Shown here piece by piece: positions 1 to 11,926 of a stretch of DNA of 64,000 nucleotides (position 1 is its first letter; each line of letters opens with the position of its first letter). The stretch lies in assembly GCA_947184155.2 (NCBI GenBank), contig CAMXCT020000125.1, positions 372,001 to 436,000 on the forward strand, given 5' to 3'. The notes under the pieces are model-generated. The model ran no database searches, was not told the origin of the DNA, and saw nothing but the letters and a program-made list of their open reading frames with translations. The DNA comes from Cladocopium goreaui. Taxonomy: Eukaryota; Sar; Dinophyceae; Suessiales; Symbiodiniaceae. The position numbers and the translations under genes are program-made.

Positions 1-120
1 GGGCAGGTGGGCAGCTGCCTGGGCAAAATTTGGCTCAACATTTTTTCCCCACATCTTTGTGTGGGGTTCTTGTTTTTGGTTCTGTATCCCGCCGCCGCCT
101 CCTCCTCCGCCTCCCGCCCC
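1..120. other. left-edge unique sequence
   Basis: This is a short non-repetitive lead-in with C-rich CCGCCGCCTCCTCCTCC just before the first tandem array. If the pyrophosphorylase gene continues to the left, this is intronic. No exon with an AG|G acceptor and family similarity is visible. Confidence 0.3.
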
Positions 121-800
121 TCCCGCCCACAACTTGTCCACACACAACTTGTCCTCACACAACTTGTCCACACACAACTTGTCCACACACAACTTGTCAT
201 CACACAACTTGCTCACACACACAACTTGTCCTCACCAAATCGCTCACACACAAATTGTCCACACACAACTTGTAACACAACTTGTCCACACACAACTTGT
301 CCACACACAACTTGTCATCACACAACTTGCTCACACACACAACTTGTCCTCACCAAATCGCTCACACACAACTTGTCATCACACAACTTGTCCTCACACA
401 ACTTGTCCACACACAACTTGTCCACACACAACTTGTCATCACACAACTTGCTCACACACAACTTGTCCTCACCAAATCGCTCACGCACAACTTGTCTTCA
501 CACAACTTGTCCTCACACAACTTGTCCACACACAACTTGTCCACACACAACTTGTCATCACACAACTTGCTCACACACAACATGCCCTCACCAAATCGCT
601 CACACACAACTTGTCCACACGAAACTTGTCCTCACACAACTTGTCCACACACAACTTGTCCTCACCAAATCGCTCCCACACAATATGTCTTCACCAAATC
701 GCTCCCACACAACTTGTCCTCACACCACTTGTCCACACACAACTTGTCCACACACAACTTGTCATCACACAACTTGCTCGCACACAACTTTGTGAGGACA
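121..800. repeat. 15-bp minisatellite (cacacaacttgtc type)
   Basis: Seen directly: about 45 units of roughly 15 bp, core CACACAACTTGTCC, with a regular higher-order interruption CTCACCAAATCGCT about every 110-120 bp. Because the unit length is a multiple of three, all frames stay open and give artefactual proteins rich in HNLST or HTTCP. It is not coding. Confidence 0.95.
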
Positions 801-834
801 AGTCGCTCACACACAACTTGTCCTCACACAACTT

Positions 835-1680
835 GTACGTGCATTCTGCGCGGCAGGCGTGGCACTTATGGCACTGGGCTGGCTCTGGTGGCGCGCTTGG
901 TTCCCAGTTGACGCCGTGGACGCCGCCGCTGTTTGCGTGGCAGGCGTGGTACTTGGCGACACGTGCGTGCATTCTGCGTGGGAGGTGCGGCACTTGGCGA
1001 CATGTACGTGCATTCTGCGTGGCAGGCGTGGCACTTATGGCACTGGGCTGGCTCTGGTGGCGCGGTTGGTTCCCAGCGTGGACGCCGCCGCTGTTTGCGT
1101 GGCAGGGGTGGTACTTGGAGACATGTACGTGCATTCTGCGTGGCAGATGAGGCGCTTGGAGACATGTACGTGCATTCTGCATGGCAGGCGTGGCACTTAT
1201 GGCACTGGGCTGGCTCTGGTGGCGCGCTTGGTTCCCAGTTGACGCCGTGGACGCCGCCGGTGTTTGCGTGGCAGGCGTGGTACTTGGCGACACGTCATTT
1301 GCGTGGCAGGTGCGGCACTTGGCGAATGGACCTCCACTTTGCGTGGCAGGCGTGGCACTTATTATGGCACTGGGCTGGCTCTGGTGGCGCGCTTGGTTCC
1401 CAGTTGACGCCGTGGACGCCGCCGCTGTTTGCGTGGCAGGCGTGGCCTTGGCGACATGGACCGTCACTTTGCGTGGCAGGCGTGGCACTTGGCGACCATG
1501 GACCTCCACTTTGCGTGGCAGGCGTGGCACTTGGTGACATCGACTTCCACTTTGCGTGCCAGGCAAGGCGCTTGGTGACATCCACCTTCGTTTCACGTGG
1601 CAGGCGTCGCGCTTGGAGACATCTACCTTCGTTTTGCGCGGCAGGTGTGGCGCTTGGTGACATCCACCTTCTTTCGCGAA
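835..1680. repeat. GC-rich minisatellite (gcgtggcaggcgtggcac type)
   Basis: Degenerate tandem units of GCGTGGCAGGCGTGGCACTTGG, grouped into larger repeats of about 180 bp that include GGCACTGGGCTGGCTCTGG. It is far more GC-rich than the flanking arrays. Open frames on both strands follow from unit lengths divisible by three. Confidence 0.9.
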
Positions 1681-2345
1681 CCATCTCTCACACACCACTT
1701 TGTCACCCACCATCTTTGACACACCATCTTTCACACACCACTTTGTCACACACCATCTTTGACACACCACTTTGTCACACACCATCTTTCACACACCATC
1801 TTTGACACACTATCTTTCACACACCATCTTTGTCACACACCATCTTTCACACACCATCTTTCACACACCATCTTTGGCACACACCATCTTTCACACACCA
1901 CCTTTCACACAACACTTTGTCACCCACCACCTTTGACACACCATCTTTCACACCACTTTGTCACACACCATCTTTCACCACACAATCCTTCACACACCAT
2001 TCTCTCACACACCAGCACACACCATCTTTGACACAACATCTTTCACACCATCTTTCACACACAGTCACAGACCCATCTTTCGCACACCACTTTGTCTCAC
2101 ACCATCTTTCACCACACCATCCTTCACACACCACTTTGTCACACACACACACACCATCTTTCACCACACCACCTTTCACACACACACACAACTTTGTCAC
2201 ACATCATCTTTCACCACAGCATCTTTCACACACCACTTTGTCGCACACCATCTTTCACACACAACTTTGTCACACGCTCTCTTTCACACAACTTTGTCAC
2301 ACACACCATCTTTCACACACAACTTTGTCACACACACACACAACT
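1681..2345. repeat. CACACCATCTTT / CACACCACTTTG minisatellite
   Basis: Tandem 12-17-bp units alternate CACACCATCTTTCA with CACACCACTTTGTCA. It abuts the preceding GC-rich array with no unique spacer and shares the CACACA rhythm of the first array, which suggests successive expansion of neighbouring repeats. Confidence 0.9.
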
Positions 2346-3137
2346 TTGTTTTACTTCTCGGTCCTCCACCACCTCCTTTGTCTTTCCTTTCTTCCCCGTC
2401 CCCGCTACAACATTTGGTGCTCATTATTGGAAGACTTTGCCATGTGGGGTTATCTGGTCCTTTAACTCTGTGCCCCGCAATGTTCCAGCATCGCTTAGAC
2501 ACAGAAAATCTTTAGACCAAAACACAACCGAAAGGCAATTGCTGACCAAGTGAGCTGTAAACACAACAATTTCTGAGCACTAAGTTTGATCATTCGACAC
2601 CACAACAATCTGATTGAAAATGATCACTTGTTTTGCATATGACACAATTCCAGAAGCCGCTTGTGCAAGCCAACGGCTGCATACAATATCCTTTGGCCAT
2701 GCAATGTGCCATCTGCTTTTCCCACTTACGCGTCGCGTCTTTAGCCCTTGCCACATTTTTTGCCAGAGCTTTGCTACCTGTGTTGCTATTGCTTTTGCCC
2801 GCAATGCAAGTTTGCCCTTTCGTTGCCACGTGTGTTGCCAAGGGCTTTTGCTCGCAGCCAAAATTTTGCCATTCAATTTGCCGCCTGTGCTTTTGCCCCC
2901 GCCAAGTATTTGCCAGTGTTTTTTGCCACCGATGTTGCCATTACATTTGCCCCCGTCGGTTTTTTCCATCCATGTTGCCCTGCAGATTGCCACCGCCATT
3001 GCCATTGCCATTGCTTTTGCCCTCAAAGTTGCCATCTTTGTTGCCATCAAATTTGGGCGCCTAATAGAGCATTATTCTTGAATTTTAGATAAACTATAGT
3101 CATATTCACATCCCTTTCACCCATGGGTTTCAACGGT
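2346..3137. other. gene-free stretch with a TTGCC-rich decayed repeat
   Basis: 2346-2640 is unique sequence with no convincing exon. From about 2650 to 3050 the word TTTGCC or TTGCCA(TT) recurs every 6-12 bases, a decayed simple array. Open frames here (over 150 codons on the minus strand) are by-products. No pyrophosphorylase exon was found left of 3375. Confidence 0.5.
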
Positions 3138-3246
3138 TTACCCTCTGGTAATTTAACATAGCTATAGAAAATGGCCCATTTATAGTTGATTTACCCATTA
3201 ATAGCATGGTGATTTTCCATAGCTATGTTAGTTTACCAGAGGGTAA
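3138..3246. mobile_element. MITE-like element, CCCTCTGGTAA family
   Basis: A 109-bp inverted-repeat element. It opens TTACCCTCTGGTAA and closes TTACCAGAGGGTAA in inverted orientation, with subterminal AACATAGCTATAGAAAATGG mirrored by CCATAGCTATGTTAG. It has no coding capacity. It lies next to the last visible exon of the pyrophosphorylase gene. Related copies occur at 4369, 10358 and 18628. Confidence 0.8.
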
Positions 3247-3374
3247 GTGCCATTAAATCCCATTAAATCCCATTAAACCACCATTTTCCTATGGTTTTCC
3301 TATGGTTTTCCCACCAAAACCCATCAGTTTTCACGGCACAAAAACCACGGTGCCCCCGGCGATCGCCGAGCTGC

Positions 3375-6300
3375 GGTGAGTTTGCAGATGCCGCCCACGG
3401 CCTCGGCCGGCAGCCGCGGCACCGTCACGGAGTTCATCACGAAGCTCCGGGCCGCGGAGACGCCCAGGATGGCGCCTAAGGAGGGAGAAGATATGGATCA
3501 ATTTATATATATATACTATGGTTAATCTATGGTTAATCTATGGTTATATGTATGGTTAATCTATGGTTATATGTATGTATGTAAATATATTATAATTATA
3601 TATCATAAACTGTATTGTGTAATATCTAGAATATAGCATACACATATATTGATGGAATTATATATATAAGTAAAATAGCTACACTGCGTACATCATTATA
3701 GTTGCAATGGGTGTGTGTATAGTATTCTTAAAGTAGAACACTATAAAGTTGAAGAGTGCGGCGATTTATTGAACAGGTGCAAACTTATATATCTATGTGC
3801 AGCAGAATTGGGAGGAAGTTGTTTGTCCTTCGGGACACATTCTATGAATACCATGGAAAAACTGCCTTGAATTGGAGGGACTCCATAGCTTCAAGGGAAA
3901 CATGTGTCATAATTTTGAAAACATGGTTATTGAGCTATTGAAGGATACTTCCCATCAGTTTTGTTGGAGAGAACATTCACCATGAGTTTTTGGAACCCCC
4001 TTTATTTCAGGGGTCTGAAATGGCCTGAAAAGATCTGAAAAGCATATGTTTCCATCAAAGATCTTACAGTAAACCATGCTATGGCTGCAGCGATGGCGTT
4101 ATTGCAAAAGTTACTAAACCCTGGGGAATTGCACCTTCCAATCTCTGCCAATCGCATGTAATGTCAAACTAATAACTAGGCTATTTAATTGCGGAGGGTA
4201 CACTTTTAGTCTCAGATTATCAGCATTTTTGGAGTGTACCATAATTCCAAGGTTTTTCGAAGGCTGGCATTAGTCAAGGACTGTCAAAGTATCCAGACAC
4301 CCCGTACGACACTCATGTTACCCTGAGGAAGCTTCATCTAGCAATGGGGATCGACCATGTTTAAGGCATACCCTCTGGTAAACTTTCATATAACTATGGA
4401 AAATCACCATGCTATTAATGGGTAAATCAACTATTTCGACTGGGCCATTTTCAATAGCAAACTGTTAGTTTGCCAGAGGGTATATGTTTGTGGTGCACCT
4501 TTTCGATCCCAGTGAATTGACTCCCATCCACCGACGTGCATAGCATTCTCTCCAAACAGGCACACACACACACCTACATCTCAAATCGAAATTTATGTCA
4601 AACTATAAAATATGCCATGAAATATGTCACTGTACTATATGTACTTTATATGTGCTATATACAGATCTATAATATATAAATATAATTAAATATATGCTAT
4701 GTAGATTTAGAATGATTTAGAATCATCAAATATTTCAACATATTTCAAGCTACATGTAGTATATGTCAGTACAGTACATTCATCATGATCCAAGGCATCC
4801 AGGGCGCACAAACTTCGGAAGGGCAGGGGATTGGTGTCCTTGGCGATCCAGGGATTGTTGGCAAACTTGGGATATCTAAAATGAATGCAAAGGAAGCTCT
4901 TAAATGATATCAAATTATCATATCATATATATATATACATACAGATGTATTCATACATATATATATATATGCTTTCATATATATATGTATATATATATAT
5001 GTGTGTGTGTATGTGTATATATATATATGTGTATGTTTTCATATATACATATATCTCATATTTCGATAACATAACCCAATTTTAAATGATCAACTCATTT
5101 TAGGACCCCGTCTTTTTCTTGTGCCAAGGCCAGCTGGAGAGAATCGAACCAAGAACCAATGGGTGAGTCAATTGGGATCCTCACCACATTTTTGGATATG
5201 TTTGGGGTGGAAAAATAACATCTTAACGAAACCACCAGAACCATCAGCCACTTGATTTTGATACATCGGATTATTTCTCTCTCTTTCTCTCTCTTTTCTG
5301 TTTCTCTGTTTCCTGTTGCGCTTCTGGGTGAATCCCCATTCCTTGTGCCATTCCTGGGGCAACCTGAAACCGCCAGAAAAGGTCACGCCACAGCCGCCAC
5401 AGCCGCCACAGCCATGAAATCCGAGCATCTTGGAAGAGCAACAACCACTCTCTGCCTGACCCGCTGGAAATTGCTTGCAAGGCATGGTCTCTGTCGGGCC
5501 ACTGAAGTTGAGTTGAGTATTGAGTGTCTGACGTTTAAAACTAGGTATGGGTCAGTGGTCTGACAATTCGCTTCTACTTGAACGACTTGAGCATTTCATT
5601 CTTTGAGGTCAACCAGTTTACAGATAGTGACACATTTGCCGACAACGAGAAAGCCATGTGCTTCAGCTGACAAGACTCAAGAAATCGAAAAGGGTCCCCA
5701 TAAAATTGGCAAACCATAGGGGTGTGTCTGAACACGAAGACGCCCGAATGATGATAAAGCACTGGATGGACTGGCGTAATTACATACAGTACCCATTTTC
5801 AGACAAAACCATGTATCTAGAATTTCTCTATCCATATAAATTCTATAAACAACCATCTATACATCCACGTTCATATGTATATATATATATATGTGCGTGT
5901 GTGTGTTTTACAAAAAGCAAAATATCTAGAACTCCATCAGAATTATGTATGCATCTAAGTATCTGTATTTTTTCCCACCATCTGGTAACTTAACATAGCT
6001 TTTGTTAACATGGCCCTTCCACAAATGAATAGATGATTTACCCTGATTTACCATGATTTACCTATATATACCATCTATAGATTACCTATATTTACCATGA
6101 TTTACCTATATTTAACCATGATTTACCATGAATAGATGATTTACCATAGGGGTTTTCCAGGAAGCTATCCTTTTACAGTCACCCGGCTGCCGCCGGCTGC
6201 CGCCTTCACTGGTCCATTTCTGTGGCAGCCCATGCTGATGCAGCAAGGCGTGCACGTCGCCGTGGCCGTGGGGCCTCGCGAATCACCCACCATTGGATTG

Positions 6301-9300
6301 TTGGATTCACTTGATATATTATATAGGTAATCCAACATGGTGGGATGATAAAATGCCATGGTGGGATCATTTTTTGATATTTTTTGTAGGTAATCCCACC
6401 ATCCTTTACCTACAAATGGCATGATCCCACCAAATCGTATTTTTTTTCGTAGGGATTCACTTTTTGTTTGGTAGGCTTACCGTTTATATTTTCAAAAAAT
6501 AAGACTATTTGGGTTAATAAAAAACGATCATCCGTGATGTGACTGTTGGTTATCTTTAGCAGGACATCATTAAAACTTGGGGGGACATTTCAGGAAACAT
6601 TAAATATATATATATATATTTTTATTTATTTATTTTTATATATATATATATATGTATGTATATATATATATGCAGGAAAACCCAGCTTTTACACTATAAT
6701 CATCCTATTCGCGGGTTGGGAAACCACGGTTCTATGTCTACTGAATCTACAAAAGCCACACTGGTAGGGATGCATTGATCCTCCAGTAGACGCTAAAGGA
6801 ACTTACAGGACATGTACTTTTGCTGTAGGCACTGCAGCTGCATTTGGCACCAACTTGTGATCCACAGGATAATCAAGTATCAAATGTTGGCAGGGTTTGT
6901 GTGTTCTGCTTGTCCATCTTCGCCGGTTCTGCCACAAGGCTATTCCTTTGTATCGCTATTGTTGTTTGGACAAATCATGTTTCATCCACATCCACAGTTG
7001 TGTTCATGGTTTTGCTGGCACGATAAATCTATATGAAGGAAACCGCGTTATTTCATGGGATATGCTTCGTTGTTGTGGGTTGCAATGCCGATTTGATCAT
7101 TTCGGTCGCTTCTTTCTACCCAAGTTTATACCAATTCTTTCATGTGATTTCTTTCTTACCCATTTCTCAATTCTTGGATATCGTGAAAGTTTATATAAGC
7201 TGGTAAGGTAACTATACGTCCGTGTAGGGAGAGAAAAAACACGACGAACTACCTATCCAGTGGTTTTTCCAGATATATGTTCTGCATCGATACCAAATCC
7301 CACAAACTATTCTACAAGAATCCTCATCAATTAAAAAAGGGGTGCTTCATGCGATTCATACGCCATGCCTTATGATCTTTGGATCTTTGGTGGATTTAGG
7401 GAGCGTCATCCACATTTTGCTCAAAAAACAGTTCCATCCCTTCAAATCCGCCCATATTAATCTCAATTCGTACAAACTCAGTCCAATATGCGGGTAAAAC
7501 AATGAACTATCCGATATCCCCCAGTCATCACCATTTTTATACGTGGTATCGTTACCATTCACAGTCATGGGTTTATGAATGTTTAGGACATTGTTTGAGC
7601 CATGAGTGAAATCCTCATGTTTCATGGTCACAACGTCCCGCGCCAAGGGACTTCTTCTCCACCTTGCCATCCTTCACCGCGATTTTGGCATCGATGTCCA
7701 TCAACGCTGGCACCAGCTCCTGGAGTCGGGGGTGTTGTACCTATACATGGTGTACATAGAGTGGCATGTATCTATTTTGTAGAAATAGATCTAGATGTGG
7801 ATGATTGTGGATGTAGATGTGGATGTAGTAAACCGCAACAATGTGGCATGTTCAAGCAACGATGATAACTGTAGCATGTAAAAAGTTGCAAAGAAATTAA
7901 AATAGTAAATATATACATATATAATTATATAATGATATGTAGATAGAATTATTGTTATGTATATATATATAAACATTATATACATGCATTAAATTATGTA
8001 GAACTATTCATCCTCAAATATGTGATTCAAACTAATAGGGGTGGCCAGTTCAAGCATCAACCCGTTGGGCTCCACAAGAAATGGATGTTTTTTTGCACTT
8101 GGATACACCACCCATCACCACCCCAGCCTTTTGCTTGACACAAATCGGGGGTAACTCCCCGATTTTCATCACTAAACCAGTGGCAATTTGGGACCTCACA
8201 TCTATGGCATTGACTTTCCGAAAATGGAGCCCCATCCGGTGATATCTGGCCTGCGGTAACCCATCCCAGTGGTTCACCCCACAAAACATATTGGGATCAT
8301 CAGAGCAATGGCGCCAAACATTCCCCTGTTGCAATCCCAAAGAAAGATCGAACACTTTATCCTCATACTTTTTTTAGAAAAAAATGCACCATAAATTATA
8401 TACTGCTACTGTACATATTTCTTCTATCGCTTCTACAGCCTCTTTTTTCAGGTCAGGAAAATGTCCCACTGCCATCGTTGGGTCCTGCTTCATGATGGTC
8501 ACCTGGCTCTTGCTGAGCCTTGGTGGCTTCAACCCATCTGCAAACAGTCAGTTTAGCCCGGAAGAAAAGGAACAACATAATAAAACATATTGGAAAACAA
8601 GCATTCAGCTGTATATGTTCCTACATGTTAACGATGTTCATATATTAGCTATATGTCTTGTTGCTAGATATACATATCATTAAGTATTCCCCAGAGATAT
8701 ATAACGATATCACATATTCTCAAGTATGGGAATGATCATCTGAAAACGACAAGCATACGTCAAGGGAAAGCGTAAGCTGAAATAAATCCGGGAAACCAAC
8801 AAAAGGTGAACTGGTGGTGAACCAGCCCAAACAATATCAATCAATCACGAGATTGGGAGTATTTTGCCTATCTTTTATCCACGGAAATCGCCATTGAGCA
8901 ACGGCGATTGGACCGTGGGTTCTGACCAGTGGCGATTGTTCCAGTGACAGTCAACTCCAACATACCTATAGTGATTCACTATGATTATTCAGATCCAGTG
9001 ACTACACAGCATTGGATGAAGGGAACATGTGCCCCCTTTTTCATGCAGTCCGAGGGGCCCAAAATAGGCATTGGCTTCCAGAAGTTCCAACGTCTTGGCG
9101 TTGGTATCTCCAGATGTCATAATGGCCTGGGGCACATGAAGTGACTTGGTGACTTGGCCGGTGCAATCCACCCTTAAAGTTGGGGAATTACCGATTAAAC
9201 TTACACCAATCACTTGGATGAACAGAGATGAATTAAGCCATGAAACAACCATTGACTCAACTGTGGCTGGTCACATCAAAGCCCATGTTCGCTGGCCAAT

Positions 9301-11879
9301 CACCACCAGAGTCATTCACACAACTTTCAGCCCCCCAAAATAATGTAAATCTTATGATGTAAATCTTTATCATTGAACGATAATCCCTTCCTCTAAATCA
9401 ATCAGCGAGCTTCCAAGGGCAGCTCCAACGCTGCGTTTCCGCTGCTCTTGCGCGCGTATTTCTGGAAGGCCAGGATGGAACGGGCGTAGAGTTCCATGAA
9501 AGTCATGCCCGAGGTGAGCTCAGCCGTGATACCGATCTTGATGCCTGGGAGGTCTGGGTTCCATCCTATTTTTTTTGGGGGGCTATAGCGGCTATAGTAC
9601 TAACTCATCCACTGACATTTTTTTATCATTTCAGGAATTGGTTGATAATGTTGATAAGGAAAAACACATATGCTTGAGACCCCAATATTTCGGGAAGCTT
9701 TTGACAAGACCTTCTGCTGTTTTGTTTGGGCTTCCCAAGTGGGTAAAAATCAGGTCAAAGCGGTGAAACATAGTGTGTGATTTCAGAACTTTGTTTCATA
9801 ACCCCAGCGATTGGGGGCTTTATGATCACCTATGTAGGAGCCATATGCCCTGTAAATCCATGTGGCTATGGTTCAGAACCTTGGCACCTCCACCTTTGCA
9901 TCCAAAATTTCTCTGGCAAATAGTTGAATAGATCTTCATCCTCGAAATATTCTCTAAAAATGCATCATTTTTTTGCCAGGGCTTCCGAAAGCCCACGGCC
10001 GTTGGAATGCAATGATCACTGCCGAGCAGCCAGGGTAGCCTAAGCGCTCACCCAAACCACCAGCCACCAAGCAAAAGCCTCGGCCAAGGCCGGGCGACAA
10101 CGGAATATCACTATTTTTGGTAGGTAAACCCTGGCAAATCATCATATATAACAGGTAAATCATCCATAAATCATCTATAAATCACCATCAAACCCTGGTA
10201 AATCATCATCTTCCTCTATCAACGGGCCATGTTCCATAGATACGTGCAATAACCAGGGCAAAAACCCAAGGTTTCTGTAAAATATCCCATGAACCAATCC
10301 ATGGCAAGTGTCCACGGATCAGACTGTCAATAATCCCAACGGATTCTGAAGTGTATCCTAGGGTAAAGTAACAGTTCGATGCGGAACACCGGCCATTTGT
10401 AGATCAATTTCCTAGGGAAACCATGCATGGTTTTTCCATATCTGTGTTAGTTTACCCTAGGGGAACTGATTTCCAGATGGTGGAATTCTCACTGCCAGGT
10501 CTGTTTATGGAACACTTCGCGACTTCGCCGAAACATGTTTTTCAACTGCTTTGAACATGCACCTGCGCTGTTTGGTGCTTTCACATGTTTCAACCACCAA
10601 CATGGCCTTAGATCGTCCCAGGAAAGCTTCCGAAACTGGAGGGTTCTCCCTACATTCGACACTCAAAACTTCATCAATTGTTTTTGCGGTTCAAATCTGG
10701 GGATACCAACCAATTCTCTTCATGTTATCATCTTCTTTAAGAAAATTCCAGATCCCTCATACCCCTTGCCACCTGAAAATGGTGAGCCAATGACCGGATT
10801 CCTTTCATGACCGGGGTGTTGGATTCATGACTGGGGTATGCCCCGATTCCGGAGGTATGTTCACATCATCTTAGATACCCTCATACTTTACATCCAAAAA
10901 ACAAATATTGTAAGGAATGGATGGGCTTATATCATCTTATATCCTCCATACTGTGGCTGGTTGCGAAATCCTGCACCACCAAAAAAAATTGTTGAAAACC
11001 TAAAATAATGGGATAAACCATGATAAACCACCTATCAACTGGTGTAGGACGAAGATGTCTTGGGATGCAGGTCCATCCCTCCCATTCCCCAGCCAAGGCA
11101 CAGGTCTTCGCCAGTAGCGCCATGCCTTTGACTTCGAAGTCGGCGTAGGCCTTGGAGCCTGGACCCGACTCCGGGCCTATTAAGCGCTCGCCCTGGGGCA
11201 CCTGCGCTGGGGAAGGTAGAAACACATGGGGATATCCAGCATCAACTAGACAAATGGCCGGAGAGCGTAGAGGAGCAAGTAACTCAATTGGAAGTTTAAA
11301 CACAATGTAATAAACATGCAAGAAGTACGTTAAAAGTAGAAGAACAGGCTGTGTTCTTTTAGAAGAACCCTATGTTCAGGCGCTCTCGAGAAAAATGAGG
11401 TAATTGATATATCATGATATATGTCTATGTTTATTTATTTCTTTCGTTATGATTATTTAAAACTATATTATATATATATACATATATGTGCAAATAGAAC
11501 TATGTATAACCATGTGTTATTTAAAGACAAGTCAAACATGACATATCGAAATTATCAAATAGCATGATCGGATAATGATATGATGTGAGGTCATACGTTG
11601 TGATAGGCGTGACCATGCGTGACCTATGATATGCCTAGTGATGGGGCGAATTACTCAACAAAAATCTTTCGATCTGCAAATTGAAATCAAATATTCCAAT
11701 AACTAAAACCACCAGAAGCAACATGAAATAAGTTGCCAATCTCCACAGGGTTGACCCATTTACAATGGCGGGATCCAACTTGGGATGAGAAAACTGTTTG
11801 ACACACTCCCAGGAGGTCCCTGATTTTAGAGAGAAAGTCCCGGACGGTGATAAATGATGATAAATGTACATTCACACAA

Positions 11880-11926
<47 letters not shown>

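Noticed and set aside
29..38. TTTGGCTCAA, matching the end of the dinoflagellate spliced leader
   Set aside because: Only 10 bases, no leader 5' part, and no gene follows on the plus strand.
121..800. CRISPR-like array
   Set aside because: Repeats are contiguous without unique spacers of constant length, and the genome is eukaryotic.
7..1805. Long open frames of up to 364 codons on both strands
   Set aside because: They lie entirely in tandem arrays whose unit length is divisible by three. Composition is repetitive and frames are open on both strands.
8050..8355. 101-codon minus-strand open frame
   Set aside because: It falls between two pyrophosphorylase exons that join directly (VTIMKQ then ELVPALMD). 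No family similarity.
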